A DNA stretch of 64,000 nucleotides from Streptomyces spiralis. GTDB taxonomy: Bacteria; Actinomycetota; Actinomycetes; Streptomycetales; Streptomycetaceae. The stretch's first letter is position 1; each line of letters opens with the position of its first letter. The stretch spans positions 186,001 through 250,000 of the forward strand of contig NZ_BNBC01000006.1 in NCBI RefSeq assembly GCF_014654675.1. Direction: 5' to 3'. Positions 17,139 to 26,271 of this stretch are shown here, one piece after another. The notes beneath the pieces were generated by a model. The model did not search any database. It saw nothing but the letters and a program-made list of their open reading frames with translations, and was not told the DNA's origin. The translations under genes were made by a program, and so were the position numbers.

Positions 17139-18968
17139 TCAGGCGTCCATGCCGGCCAGGACCAACGGCAACCGGTCCGCGCCGGCTTCGGTCAGGCGGA
17201 CCGGCACGCCCCAGTCCTGCTGGTGCACATGGCAGGCGGGGTACTCGTTGGCCGGGTCGTCGTCGCAGGAGGCCGCCATCGCGGAGACGTGCAGCACGCC
17301 GTCCCGGACCTCCGGGTTCAGCTCCAGGGTGCGGGACAGGTCCGTGTCCGCGCCCTCTCCGTCCAGCAGCAGCTCCGGCGGGGTGGAGGACACCAGCAGA
17401 CGGGTGGACGGGCCGTAGCGGGTGTCCAGCTTCTGGCCCGCCGGCGCCTGGAAGATCACGTCCAGCCGCAGTCGCCCGGGGGCGACTTCCGTGGCCGCGC
17501 GCCGGGTGCGGTGGGCGACGGCCTCGACCCGTACGGCGTCCTCCGGCAGGCGCAGCCGGGTCAGCCGGTGCCGGGCCGACTCCACCACCACGATGTCGTC
17601 GCCGACGAGCACGGCGTCGCTGGGCTCGCGCAGATCGGTGGCGAGCGTGGTGACCTCGCCGGTCGCCGGGTCGTAGCGGCGCAGGGCGTGGTTGTAGGTG
17701 TCGCTGACGGCGACCGAACCGTCCGGGAGCGCGGTCACGCCCAGCGGGTGCTGGAACAGCGCCTGGCCGGCGGCGCCGTCCCGGTGACCGAAGTCGAACA
17801 GCCCGGTGCCGACCGCGGTGTGGACGTCACCGTCGAGATCGACCCAGCGCAGGGCGGAGGTCTCGGAGTCGGCGAGCCAGAGCCGCTCGGACGTGGCCGC
17901 GAGCCCGGAGGGCTGCGCGAACCAGGCCTCGCTGCCCGGGCCGTCGACGAGCCCCTCGTTGGTGGTCCCGGCGGTGACCGAGACGGTGTCCTCGGCCGGG
18001 TCGTACGCCCACAGCTGGTGCACGCCCGCCATGGCGATCCACACCTTGCCGTTCCACCAGGCGACGTCCCACGGCGAGGACAGCTTCACCTCCCGGCCGG
18101 GACCGGAGGTGGCCTCGCCCTGCATCCACTGGTGCCCGGTGCCGGCGAGAGTCGTGGTCAGCCCCGTCTCCGGGTCGAAGCGGCGCAGGGTGTGGTTGAC
18201 CGTGTCCGCGACCACGACCGTGCCGTCCGGCAGCAGCGCGAGACCCTGCGGCTCCTGGAAGCGGGCCTGGTCCGCGGGGCCGTCGGTCAGCCCCCGGGTC
18301 CCCTGCCCGACCCGGCGTACGACCGTCTCCCCGTCCGCCTCCAGCTCCACCAGCTGGTGCCGGGTGGTGTCGCTGACCAGGAGGTTGCCGGACGGCAGCA
18401 GCAGCGCCTTGCCCGGGAAGCGCAGGGTGGAGGGCTCCGGCTCCGGCGGCACGTACGGGCCGTCCCCGCGCCGCAGGGTGCCCTTGGCCTCGTGCTCGGT
18501 CTCCAGCTCCTCAACCAGCCGCTCGATGGCGTGCGCATGCCCCTCGCCGGCGTGCTGCGCGACGACGTACCCCTCCGGGTCGATCACGACCAGGGTCGGC
18601 CAGGCACGCACCGCGTACTGCTTCCAGGTGGCGAGTTCGGGGTCGTCGAGCACCGGATGCTCCACCCCGTACCGCTCCACGGCGTCGACGACCGCCTGGT
18701 GTTCTGCCTCGTGCACGAACTTCGGCGAGTGCACACCGATGACCACCACCGTGTCCCGGTGCTTCTCCTCCAGCTCTCTGAGCTCGTCCAGGACGTGCAG
18801 ACAGTTGATGCAGCAGAAGGTCCAGAAGTCCAGCACGACGATGCGGCCACGCAGGTCGGCAAGGGTGTACTGCTTGCCTCCCGTGTTCAGCCAGCCGCCC
18901 TTGCCGGTCAGCTCGGGGGCGCGGACGCGGGCGCGGCGGGGGGTCGGGGCCGGGGGCGTTTCGCTCAT
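17139..18968 (-). CDS. Thioredoxin-NHL repeat protein
   Basis: 609 residues. Residues about 15-165 form a thioredoxin/TlpA-like domain with a redox motif CCINC (CxxC as C-I-N-C) in FWTFCCINCLHVLDEL and the cis-Pro segment RAWPTLVVIDPEG. About 180-500 carry repeated NHL-type beta-propeller blades (for example LLPSGNLLVSDTTRHQLVEL and ALPDGSVAVSDTYNHALRRYDP). A C-terminal beta domain follows. There is no signal peptide. The family (related to human NHLRC2) is conserved but its substrate is unknown. It is divergent from the LURP-one-like gene. Confidence 0.88.
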   Translation of the reverse strand: MSETPPAPTPRRARVRAPELTGKGGWLNTGGKQYTLADLRGRIVVLDFWTFCCINCLHVLDELRELEEKHRDTVVVIGVHSPKFVHEAEHQAVVDAVERYGVEHPVLDDPELATWKQYAVRAWPTLVVIDPEGYVVAQHAGEGHAHAIERLVEELETEHEAKGTLRRGDGPYVPPEPEPSTLRFPGKALLLPSGNLLVSDTTRHQLVELEADGETVVRRVGQGTRGLTDGPADQARFQEPQGLALLPDGTVVVADTVNHTLRRFDPETGLTTTLAGTGHQWMQGEATSGPGREVKLSSPWDVAWWNGKVWIAMAGVHQLWAYDPAEDTVSVTAGTTNEGLVDGPGSEAWFAQPSGLAATSERLWLADSETSALRWVDLDGDVHTAVGTGLFDFGHRDGAAGQALFQHPLGVTALPDGSVAVSDTYNHALRRYDPATGEVTTLATDLREPSDAVLVGDDIVVVESARHRLTRLRLPEDAVRVEAVAHRTRRAATEVAPGRLRLDVIFQAPAGQKLDTRYGPSTRLLVSSTPPELLLDGEGADTDLSRTLELNPEVRDGVLHVSAMAASCDDDPANEYPACHVHQQDWGVPVRLTEAGADRLPLVLAGMDA

Positions 18969-19076
18969 GGATCAAGGGTGCCACTCGCCACCGACAACCG
19001 GACCGGCGCCTGCCCCGCTCAGCCCGTCGGGCTATCGGCGGGGTTTCCGGCCGGTCGCCGGGGAAGCGGTGAGGGC

Positions 19077-19589
19077 ATGAGATTCCTCGTACGCGACCGG
19101 ATCCTCGGCATCGGTGACGACTACTGGATCGAGGACGAGCACGGCACCAAGGTCTTCCTCGTCGACGGCAAGGCCATGCGGCTGCGCGACACCTTCGAGC
19201 TGAAGGACACCCGGGGCCGGGTCCTGATCGACATCCACCAGAAGATGTTCTCCCTGCGGGAGACCATGGTGATCGAGCGGGGCGGGGAGGCCCTGGCGAA
19301 GATCCGGCGCAAGCGACTGTCGCTGCTGCGCAACCACTACCGGGTGTCCCTCGTGGACGGCACCGAGCTCGACGTCAGCGGCAAGATCCTCGACCGGGAG
19401 TTCGCCGTCGAGTACGACGGGGAGCTGCTGGCGGTGATCTCCCGACGCCGGCTGAGCGTCGTGGACACCTACGGCATCGACGTCGTACGGGAGGACGCCG
19501 ATCCGGCGCTGCTGATCGCGGTGGCGGTGTGCGTGATCCACCTGGCGGAGAAGGAGCGGGAGGAGCGGCACGCCGGGGCCGCCGAGTAG
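19077..19589 (+). CDS. LURP-one-related/scramblase-like protein
   Basis: 170 residues from the ATG at 19077 (gaagcggtgaggg upstream). The sequence is a succession of beta strands with the family pattern MRFLVRDRILGIGDDYWIED, DTFELKDTRGRVLIDIHQK and GREF-like strands. This fits the LURP-one/Tubby-like (phospholipid-scramblase-related) beta-barrel with a central helix. It is probably cytoplasmic. The biochemical role in bacteria is unknown. Confidence 0.78.
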   Translation: MRFLVRDRILGIGDDYWIEDEHGTKVFLVDGKAMRLRDTFELKDTRGRVLIDIHQKMFSLRETMVIERGGEALAKIRRKRLSLLRNHYRVSLVDGTELDVSGKILDREFAVEYDGELLAVISRRRLSVVDTYGIDVVREDADPALLIAVAVCVIHLAEKEREERHAGAAE

Positions 19590-19610
19590 ACCCCCTGGGA
19601 CCGGGCCCGC

Positions 19611-20408
19611 TCAGCGACGCGGCGGCTCCAGGCCCAGCACCCGGTCTTTCAGCGCCGGGAACTGCTCCCGGGTCGTCGCGACCTTCGCCGGGTCGAAGTC
19701 GACCGTGAGGATCTCCTCGCCGTGGCCGGCCTCGGCCAGGACCTCGCCCCAGGGGTCGACCACGATCGAGTGACCCGCCTGGGGAACCCCGGCGTGCGTC
19801 CCGGCCGTTCCACAGGCGAGCACGAACGCCTGGTCCTCCACGGCCCGCGCCCGGGCCAGCAGCGTCCAGTGCGCGCGCCGGCGCTCGGGCCAGCCCGCCG
19901 GGACCACCAGGGTCTCGGCCCCGGCGTCGACCAGTCCGCGGAAGAGCTCGGGAAAACGGAGGTCGTAACAGGTCGCCAGGCCCAGGGTGGTGTCCGGCAG
20001 ACGGACCGTCACCAGGTCATGCCCCGCACCCATCAGCACGGCCTCGCCCTTGTCGAAGCCGAAGCGGTGGACCTTGCGGTAGGCGGCGGCCAGGTCGCCG
20101 GTCGGGGTGAAGACGAGGGAGGTGTTGTAGAGGGGTCCCTCCGGGTCACGTTCGGGGATCGAGCCCGCGTGCAGCCATACGCCCGCGTCGCTCGCCGCCT
20201 TGGCCATCGCCTCGTACGTCGGCCCTTCCAGCGGCTCGGCCTCGCGCCCGAACTCCTCGAAGGCGAAGGCTCCGGTGGTCCACAGCTCGGGCAGCACGAC
20301 GAGGTCGGCGGCACCGGCCTGGCTCCTCACCAGCGAGGCTGTCCGTTCCCGTCGCGATTCGACCGATTCGCCCTCATCCACGGCGATCTGGATCAGCGAG
20401 GCGCGCAC
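19611..20408 (-). CDS. Carbon-nitrogen hydrolase (nitrilase/omega-amidase family)
   Basis: 265 residues from the GTG at 20408 (VRASLIQIAVDEGE). The Glu-Lys-Cys triad is visible: Glu in LVVLPELW, Lys in YRKVHRFGFDKGE and Cys in GLATCYDLRFPELF. The family hydrolyses amide C-N bonds; this branch is closest to omega-amidase/deaminated-glutathione amidase-like enzymes, but substrate assignment is inference. A perfect DnaA-box 9-mer lies just upstream of the start (20433-20441). Confidence 0.85.
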   Translation of the reverse strand: MRASLIQIAVDEGESVESRRERTASLVRSQAGAADLVVLPELWTTGAFAFEEFGREAEPLEGPTYEAMAKAASDAGVWLHAGSIPERDPEGPLYNTSLVFTPTGDLAAAYRKVHRFGFDKGEAVLMGAGHDLVTVRLPDTTLGLATCYDLRFPELFRGLVDAGAETLVVPAGWPERRRAHWTLLARARAVEDQAFVLACGTAGTHAGVPQAGHSIVVDPWGEVLAEAGHGEEILTVDFDPAKVATTREQFPALKDRVLGLEPPRR

Positions 20409-20432
20409 ACTACCACCGTCCTGGCATTCGAG

Positions 20433-20441
20433 TTGTCCACA
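20433..20441 (+). promoter_or_regulatory. DnaA-box 9-mer TTGTCCACA
   Basis: Exact match to the Streptomyces DnaA-box consensus, 25 bases upstream of the nitrilase-family start codon. Function at this isolated site is inference. Confidence 0.45.
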
Positions 20442-20498
20442 CGGGCCTACGATCGTCACACGAAAGCACTGCCGGGGTACCCCACAGCAGCGTAACTT

Positions 20499-20539
20499 GG
20501 GGGTCCCCCCTGCTCGAAGCGGAGCGAGAGTCCGGGGGG
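20499..20539. repeat. Intergenic stem-loop repeat of Streptomyces type
   Basis: A G-run, a C-run, the segment TGCTCGAAGCGGAGCGAG and a final G-run can fold into a branched hairpin. Very similar elements recur in Streptomyces intergenic regions (from memory). It lies in the divergent region between the hydrolase and the isomerase-family gene. Confidence 0.5.
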
Positions 20540-20634
20540 CGCAAACCGCCCGACGATCGCCGCCGCCTCCCACCGGCAATGCCGCCACAACGTCACAACC
20601 TGCCCGTGTACCGACCGCCGAGGGGTCCCGTTCC

Positions 20635-21459
20635 GTGAGTCTGCATCCCACCCTCCAGCCCTACGCCGACGCCTGGACCCACTCCGTCGAGGCGATATCC
20701 GAGCTGGTGCAGCCCCTCGTGGAGGGCGAGTGGAACCAGCGGACCCCCTGCCCGGGCTGGTCGGTCCGCGACGTGGTCTCGCACGTCATCGGCATGGACT
20801 GCGAGGCGCTCGGCGATCCGCGTCCCATCCACTCCCTGCCGCGCGACCTGTTCCACGTCACCAACGAGCACCAGCGCTACACGGAGATGCAGGTCGACGT
20901 CCGGCGCCACCACACGGCACCGGAGATGACGTCCGAGCTCGAGTACACGATCATCCGCCGCAACCGCCAGCTGCGGAACGAGTCCCGCGACCCCGGCACC
21001 AAGGTGCGCGGCCCGCTCGGCACCGAGCTCACCCTCGAAGAGGCCATGCGCTACCGGGCGTTCGACATCTGGGTGCACGAACAGGACCTGCGCGTGGCCC
21101 TCGGCCGCCCCGGCAACCTGGACTCGCCCGGCGCGCTGATCGCCCGGGACTATCTGCTCGACGCCCTCCCGGACGTGGTCGCCCAGAAGGCCGACGCCCC
21201 GCGCAGCTCGGCGATCGTCTTCGACGTCCACGGTCCCGTGGAGTTCCTCCGTACGATCCGCGTCGACATCCAGGGCCGCGGCACCCTCGAAACCGCCCCC
21301 GCCCTGGGCCCGGCCGCGACCCTCACCCTCGACTGGGAGACGTACGTCCGCCTGTCCTGCGGCCGGGTGACCCCGGAAGCGGTGGCGGACCGCGTCAAAA
21401 CGGAGGGCGACCCGGACCTGGCGACAGCGATCCTGCGCAACTTCACGGTGACGCAGTAG
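20635..21459 (+). CDS. Maleylpyruvate isomerase/DinB-family mycothiol-dependent-type protein
   Basis: 274 residues from the GTG at 20635, with gagggg 9 bases upstream. The N-terminal half matches the DinB-like four-helix fold of the mycothiol-dependent maleylpyruvate isomerase family, with CPGWSVRDVVSHVIGMDCE carrying the first metal-ligand His, and FDIWVHEQDLRVALG the second metal site. The C-terminal part resembles the SCP2-like domain. Members use mycothiol as cofactor; the specific substrate is unknown. Confidence 0.8.
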   Translation: MSLHPTLQPYADAWTHSVEAISELVQPLVEGEWNQRTPCPGWSVRDVVSHVIGMDCEALGDPRPIHSLPRDLFHVTNEHQRYTEMQVDVRRHHTAPEMTSELEYTIIRRNRQLRNESRDPGTKVRGPLGTELTLEEAMRYRAFDIWVHEQDLRVALGRPGNLDSPGALIARDYLLDALPDVVAQKADAPRSSAIVFDVHGPVEFLRTIRVDIQGRGTLETAPALGPAATLTLDWETYVRLSCGRVTPEAVADRVKTEGDPDLATAILRNFTVTQ

Positions 21460-21462
21460 AAC

Positions 21463-21570
21463 GCAGTTGCGGGCAGTCGCACGCCGACATAGCTGCGGGC
21501 AGTACGCCGACATAGCTGCGGGCAGTCGTGCCTCCACCAGTGCTCAACGCCTGGGAGGTACCCCCAGGCG
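21463..21570. repeat. Intergenic repeat cluster
   Basis: The 10-mer tgcgggcagt occurs three times (21468, 21494, 21517), two of them within near-identical units containing acgccgacatagc. A hairpin follows (CGCCTGGG at 21548-21555 pairing with CCCAGGCG at 21563-21570). The hairpin could terminate both convergent genes. It looks like decay and duplication of a Streptomyces intergenic repeat. Confidence 0.6.
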
Positions 21571-21649
21571 GCACGGGTGGGCGCAGCGGCACCCCCGAGC
21601 GGGGCAAGCTCACCCACCCACCCACAGCACACCGCAGCACACCGCAGCG

Positions 21650-22990
21650 TCACGCGGGGACGTGCACCGCCTCCACCCGACTGGCCACCAACCGCTCCCG
21701 CTCCCGCCGAGCCGCCCGCTTCCGCAACCGCAGAATCTGGCTCACCCCCACCGCCTGGAGCACGAACACGGTGGAGAAGGCGACGCCGTAGTCGTCCCCC
21801 GTCGCGTCCAACAGCACCCCGATCGCGAACAGCGTTGTCATCGAGGCCACGAAACCACCCATATTGGTGATCCCCGACGCCGTCCCCTGACGCTCCGCCG
21901 GATTCGCCGGCCGCGCGAAGTCGAATCCGATCATCGAGGCCGGCCCGCACGCGCCCAGCACCAGGCACAGCACCACCAGCAGCCACATCGGTGCCCGCTC
22001 GCCCGGGTACACCAGCGTGGCCGCCCACAGGGTCGCCGTCGCCGCGACCGTGCCGAGCGCCAGCGGGAGCCGCGCCGTGTGATGCCGGGCGACGATCTGG
22101 CCGTAGACGAGGCCGATGCCCATGTTCGACAGCACGACGAGGGTGAGCAGTTCCCCGGCCGTCGCCCGTGACAGCCCTTCGGCCTGCACCAGGAACGGCA
22201 GCCCCCACAGCAGCAGGAACACCATCGCCGGGAACTGGGTGGTGAAGTGCACCCACATGCCCAGCCGCGTGCCGGGCTCCCGCCAGGCGGCGAGGATCTG
22301 CCGGCGCACGTACACGGCGCCCTGGTGCGGCAGCGGCTCGGGCTCGTGGCCCTCGGGGTGGTCCTTGAGGAAGAGGACCAGCAGCACCAGCACCAGCGCA
22401 CCGGCCAGCGCGCTGCCCGCGAAGGCGGGGGTCCAGCCGAATCCGCGCAGCAGCCGGGTCAGCACCAGTGTGGAGACCAGGTTGCCCGCCATGCCGACCA
22501 GTCCGGCGAGCTGGGCGACCAGCGGCCCGCGCCGGACCGGGAACCACCGCGAGCCCAGCCGCAGCACGCTGATGAACGTCATGGCGTCGCCGCAGCCGAG
22601 CAGCGCCCGGGAGGCGAGCGCGGTGCCGTACGACGCCGAGAACGCGAACCCCAGCTGGCCCGCCGTGAAGAGCACCACCCCCATGCCCAGCACCTTCTTG
22701 GTGCCGAGCCGGTCGACCAGCAGGCCGACGGGTATCTGCATGCCCGCGTAGACGAGCAACTGGAGGATGGAGAAGGTCGACAGCGCGGAGGCGCTCACGT
22801 GGAAGCGTTCGGCGGCGTCGAGGCCGGCGACGCCCAGCGACGTACGGAAGATGACGGCGACGAAGTAGACGGCGACGCCGATGCTCCAGACGGCGACGGC
22901 GCGCCGCCCGCCGGGCGGGTCACCCGGCAGGCCGACGGCGCCGTGCGAAACCGACGACGAACCGGACGAGGAGCCGCGTCCGGAACTCAT
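21650..22990 (-). CDS. Major facilitator superfamily transporter
   Basis: 446 residues with about 12 hydrophobic segments and the MFS loop 2-3 signature GLLVDRLGTKKVLGMG. A Ser-rich hydrophilic N-terminus (about 30 residues) precedes the first segment. The substrate is unknown. Its ATG overlaps the stop codon of the GntR regulator gene (ATGA at 22987-22990), so it is translationally coupled and probably controlled by that regulator. A related catabolic gene set is not visible. Confidence 0.88.
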   Translation of the reverse strand: MSSGRGSSSGSSSVSHGAVGLPGDPPGGRRAVAVWSIGVAVYFVAVIFRTSLGVAGLDAAERFHVSASALSTFSILQLLVYAGMQIPVGLLVDRLGTKKVLGMGVVLFTAGQLGFAFSASYGTALASRALLGCGDAMTFISVLRLGSRWFPVRRGPLVAQLAGLVGMAGNLVSTLVLTRLLRGFGWTPAFAGSALAGALVLVLLVLFLKDHPEGHEPEPLPHQGAVYVRRQILAAWREPGTRLGMWVHFTTQFPAMVFLLLWGLPFLVQAEGLSRATAGELLTLVVLSNMGIGLVYGQIVARHHTARLPLALGTVAATATLWAATLVYPGERAPMWLLVVLCLVLGACGPASMIGFDFARPANPAERQGTASGITNMGGFVASMTTLFAIGVLLDATGDDYGVAFSTVFVLQAVGVSQILRLRKRAARRERERLVASRVEAVHVPA

Positions 22991-23637
22991 CGCACCTCAC
23001 CCCGCGCCAGGTGGGAGAACCAGCTGACGTGCCGGTGGACGAGCCCGACGGCCGCCTCCGCGTCACCGGAGCGCAGCGCGTTCAGGATCTCCTCGTGCTC
23101 GGCGAGCGTCTTGGCGATGCGGTCGGGGTGGGAGTGCATGACGGCGACGCCCATGCGCAGCTGCCGGTCGCGCAGTTGGTCGTAGAGGCGGGAGAGGATC
23201 TCGTTCCCGCCGCTGCGGACGATCTCGGCGTGGAAGCAGCGGTCGGTGACGGCGGCGGCGGCGAAGTCCCCTTCGGCGGCCTGCTGCTTCTGCTTCGCCA
23301 GCAGCTCCTCCAGGCGCTCGATGAGTCCGGGCGGTGCGGGTACGGCCTTGCGCGCGGCGTGCTCCTCGACCAGCTGCCGGGTCTCGACGACGTCGGCGAT
23401 CTCCTGTGCGGAGACCGGCAGGACGAGCGCTCCCTTCTTCGGATAGAGCTTGAGCAGCCCCTCGACCTCCAGTCGCAGCAGCGCCTCGCGCACCGGGGTG
23501 CGGGAGACGCCTACGGCCTCGGCCAGCTCGCCCTCGGTCAGAAGGGTGCCGCCTTCGTAACGGCGCTCCAGGACGGCTTGCTTGACGTGGGTGTACACAC
23601 GGTCGGCGGCGGGGGGCTGCTTCACGGCGAGGGTCAT
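22987..23637 (-). CDS. GntR-family (FadR subfamily) transcriptional regulator
   Basis: 216 residues from the ATG at 23637. An N-terminal winged helix-turn-helix is visible (LTEGELAEAVGVSRTPVREALLRLEVEGLL). A C-terminal all-helical FCD ligand domain follows, with metal-binding residues in the DRCFHAEIV and HEEILNALRSGD segments. TATGCT lies 6 bases before this ATG, indicating a leaderless start; an upstream ATG at 23667 would require a leader inside the promoter. It is co-transcribed with the MFS transporter and probably senses that transporter's substrate. Confidence 0.88.
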   Translation of the reverse strand: MTLAVKQPPAADRVYTHVKQAVLERRYEGGTLLTEGELAEAVGVSRTPVREALLRLEVEGLLKLYPKKGALVLPVSAQEIADVVETRQLVEEHAARKAVPAPPGLIERLEELLAKQKQQAAEGDFAAAAVTDRCFHAEIVRSGGNEILSRLYDQLRDRQLRMGVAVMHSHPDRIAKTLAEHEEILNALRSGDAEAAVGLVHRHVSWFSHLARGEVR

Positions 23638-23845
23638 GCCCACAGCATAGATACAAGACGTACGCATGATCCGCCTCGTCCACCATGCGGACCGCCCGGG
23701 AGCCCTCGAGGGCCACTGAGAAATTCACCCCGCCAACGGCACAACCATCTGTGCCGATCGGGAGTCACACAGGTGCGGCCCCACTCTGTTGGGAACTCAA
23801 CTCGACCGCACCCTAGGGGCATTCAACGTAATCGGGGTATTTCAC

Positions 23846-24748
23846 TTGAAAACCGGCATTAAGGCCAGCCGCCTCCGCAGAGCCACCGCCGTCGCCTTGA
23901 CCACCGGCGCCGTGCTCGTCACCGGAGCTCTTGCGGCGGCACCCGCGCAGGCCGTCAGCGCGCCGTCGATCGTCGCCAAGGGCGGCTACGCGATGAACAA
24001 CGCGAACGGCTCGACGCTGTTCACGAAGAAGGCGGACACACGGCTGTCCACCGGCTCCACCACCAAGATCATGACCGCGAAGGTCGTGCTCGCGCAGCCG
24101 AACCTGAACCTCGACGCCAAGGTCACCATCCAGAAGGCGTACAGCGACTACGTCGTGAGGAACAACGCCTCCCAGGCGCACCTGATCGTGGGCGACAAGG
24201 TGACCGTCCGTCAGCTGCTGTACGGTCTGATGCTGCCGTCCGGCTGCGACGCCGCGTACGCGCTGGCCGACAAGTTCGGTTCCGGCTCGACGCGGGACGC
24301 GCGCGTGAAGAGCTTCATCGGCAAGATGAACTCCGCCGCGAAGAGCCTGAAGCTGACGAACACCCACTTCGACTCCTTCGACGGCATCGGCAAGGGCAAC
24401 AACTACTCGACGCCGCGCGACCTGACGAAGATCGCGAGCAGTGCGATGAAGAGCTCCACGTTCCGCACGATCGTGAAGACGAAGTCGTACACGGCCAAGA
24501 CCGTCACCAAGACGGGCAGCACCCGCACGATGGCGACGTGGACGAACACGAACACCCTGCTGGGCAGCTACAAGGGCGCCATCGGCGTGAAGACCGGCTC
24601 GGGCCCGGAGGCCAAGTACTGCCTGGTCTTCGCCGCGACCCGGGGCAGCAAGACCGTCATCGGCACGGTCCTCGCCTCGTCCTCGATCAACCAGCGCGCC
24701 ACCGACGCCACGAAGATCCTCAACTACGGCTTCGCCCGCCTGGGCTGA
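23846..24748 (+). CDS. K15-type DD-transpeptidase / low-molecular-mass penicillin-binding protein
   Basis: About 300 residues from a TTG at 23846 with cggggt 7 bases upstream; the frame extends further, so the start is a judgement. A signal peptide ends near ALAAAPAQA. The three penicilloyl-serine transferase motifs are STTK (S71, K74), SGC (132-134) and KTG (249-251). The second motif is normally SxN; Cys in that place is the mark of the Streptomyces K15 DD-transpeptidase, and the surrounding sequence (ADTRLSTGSTTKIMTAKVVL, GGYAMNN) matches it from memory. It acts outside the cell on peptidoglycan stem peptides. Confidence 0.9.
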   Translation: MKTGIKASRLRRATAVALTTGAVLVTGALAAAPAQAVSAPSIVAKGGYAMNNANGSTLFTKKADTRLSTGSTTKIMTAKVVLAQPNLNLDAKVTIQKAYSDYVVRNNASQAHLIVGDKVTVRQLLYGLMLPSGCDAAYALADKFGSGSTRDARVKSFIGKMNSAAKSLKLTNTHFDSFDGIGKGNNYSTPRDLTKIASSAMKSSTFRTIVKTKSYTAKTVTKTGSTRTMATWTNTNTLLGSYKGAIGVKTGSGPEAKYCLVFAATRGSKTVIGTVLASSSINQRATDATKILNYGFARLG

Positions 24749-24767
24749 CGCCGGCATCCGGCACGAC

Positions 24768-24801
24768 CGAGCCGTGCACCCCGGACGGGGTGCACGGCTC
24801 G
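24768..24801. terminator. Bidirectional terminator between DD-transpeptidase and bkdH
   Basis: A perfect 15-base inverted repeat (24768-24782 and 24787-24801) with a 4-base loop lies between the two convergent genes. Confidence 0.85.
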
Positions 24802-24832
24802 TCGTCGTCCGATGCCCGGGTGGTCTCCGGGC

Positions 24833-26260
24833 TCAGGCCCAGGTGATCAACCGCTTCGGCTGCTCCAGGACGGCGGCGACGTCCGCGAGGACCTTGGAAC
24901 CGAGTTCGCCGTCGACCAGGCGGTGGTCGAAGCTCAGCGCCAGGGTGGTGACCTGGCGGGGCTTGACCTTGCCCTTGTGGACCCACGGCTGGAGCTTGAT
25001 CGCGCCGACCGCGAGGATCGCGGACTCGCCGGGGTTGAGGATCGGCGTGCCCGTGTCGACGCCGAAGACGCCGACGTTGGTGATCGTCACCGTGCCGCCC
25101 TGCATGGCCGCCGGGGACGTCTTGCCCTCGCGGGCCGTCGACACCAGCTCACCGAGTGCCTCGGCGAGCTGCGGGAGCGTCTTGACGTGGGCGTCCTTGA
25201 TGTTGGGGACGATCAGGCCGCGCGGGGTGGCCGCGGCGATGCCCAGGTTGACGTAGTGCTTGAGCACGATCTCCTGGCCGGCCTCGTCCCAGGAGGCGTT
25301 GATCTCCGGGTTGCGCTTGATGGCGACCAGCAGGGCCTTGGCGATCAGCAGGAGCGGGTTGACCCGCAGCCCCTGCATGTCCTTGTCCTGCTTGAGCTCC
25401 TCCACCAGCCTCATCGTGCGGGTCACGTCGACCGTCACGAACTCCGTGACGTGCGGCGCCGTGAACGCGGAGCCGACCATCGCGGCCGCCGTGGCCTTGC
25501 GGACGCCCTTCACCGGGACGCGGGTCTCCCGCGTGCCGTCGTAGGTCACCGCGGGGGCGGGAGCCGGGGCGGAGGTCACCGCGGCGGGTGCCGTCACCGG
25601 TTCCGGCGCCTGCGGGGCGACCGTGGCCGCCACCGCCGCGTGGACGTCCTCGCGCGTGATGATGCCGTCCGGGCCGGACGGGACCACCGTCGTCAGGTCC
25701 ACGCCCAGGTCCTTCGCCAGCTTGCGCACCGGCGGCTTCGCCAGCGGGCGGTCCTGCCCGGCGGCAGGGGCGGGGGCCGGGGCGGTCACGGCCGACGCGC
25801 TGTGGCCGTTCAGCTCCGACTGGAGTGCCGTCGCGGCCTGGGGCGCCGGGGCCTCCTGGCCCTTGCGCGGGCGGCGCTTGGTGGCCGACGTCGAGACGCC
25901 GTAGCCCACCAGGACCGGCTGGCGGCCCTGCGGCTCCGCCGCCTCCTCCTGCGCCGGCTCGGCCGCCGGGGCCTGTGCGGGGACCTCGGCCGGGGCCGCT
26001 CCCGCCACCTCCACCGCGATGATGGACGTGCCCACGTCCACGGTGGTGCCCTCGGGGAAGTGCAGTTCGCGCACCACGCCGTCGTAGGGGATCGGCAGTT
26101 CGACGGCCGCCTTGGCGGTCTCGACCTCGCAGACCACCTGGCCGTCGGTGACCTTGTCACCGGGCTGGACGTACCACTTGAGGATCTCGGCCTCGGTCAG
26201 ACCTTCGCCGACATCCGGCATCTTGAACTCACGCACGGACGCTTCGGTCATCGTCGTCAC
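24833..26260 (-). CDS. bkdH: Branched-chain 2-oxoacid dehydrogenase E2 (dihydrolipoyl acyltransferase), cluster 1
   Basis: 475 residues. Lipoyl domain about 10-88 with the lipoylated Lys in ETAKAAVE (K50); Ala/Pro-rich linker; peripheral subunit-binding domain with VRKLAKDLGVDL; catalytic domain with FDHRLVDGE (His446, Asp450). It transfers branched acyl groups from E1 to CoA, making isobutyryl-, isovaleryl- and 2-methylbutyryl-CoA. It is the last gene of an E1alpha-E1beta-E2 operon, 11 bases after bkdG. The E3 gene is not in the window. The symbol follows the S. avermitilis bkdFGH naming by position relative to bkdABC. Confidence 0.92.
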   Translation of the reverse strand: MTTMTEASVREFKMPDVGEGLTEAEILKWYVQPGDKVTDGQVVCEVETAKAAVELPIPYDGVVRELHFPEGTTVDVGTSIIAVEVAGAAPAEVPAQAPAAEPAQEEAAEPQGRQPVLVGYGVSTSATKRRPRKGQEAPAPQAATALQSELNGHSASAVTAPAPAPAAGQDRPLAKPPVRKLAKDLGVDLTTVVPSGPDGIITREDVHAAVAATVAPQAPEPVTAPAAVTSAPAPAPAVTYDGTRETRVPVKGVRKATAAAMVGSAFTAPHVTEFVTVDVTRTMRLVEELKQDKDMQGLRVNPLLLIAKALLVAIKRNPEINASWDEAGQEIVLKHYVNLGIAAATPRGLIVPNIKDAHVKTLPQLAEALGELVSTAREGKTSPAAMQGGTVTITNVGVFGVDTGTPILNPGESAILAVGAIKLQPWVHKGKVKPRQVTTLALSFDHRLVDGELGSKVLADVAAVLEQPKRLITWA

Positions 26261-26271
26261 GAACCTCTCCC

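Noticed and set aside
17223..19076. Plus-strand frame running into the LURP-one-like gene
   Set aside because: Antisense to the thioredoxin-NHL gene, with no recognisable domain; the conserved protein begins at 19077.
21463..21530. Possible CRISPR-like short repeats
   Set aside because: Only three copies of a 10-mer with 13-16-base gaps, no spacers of uniform length and no cas genes; it fits decayed intergenic repeats.
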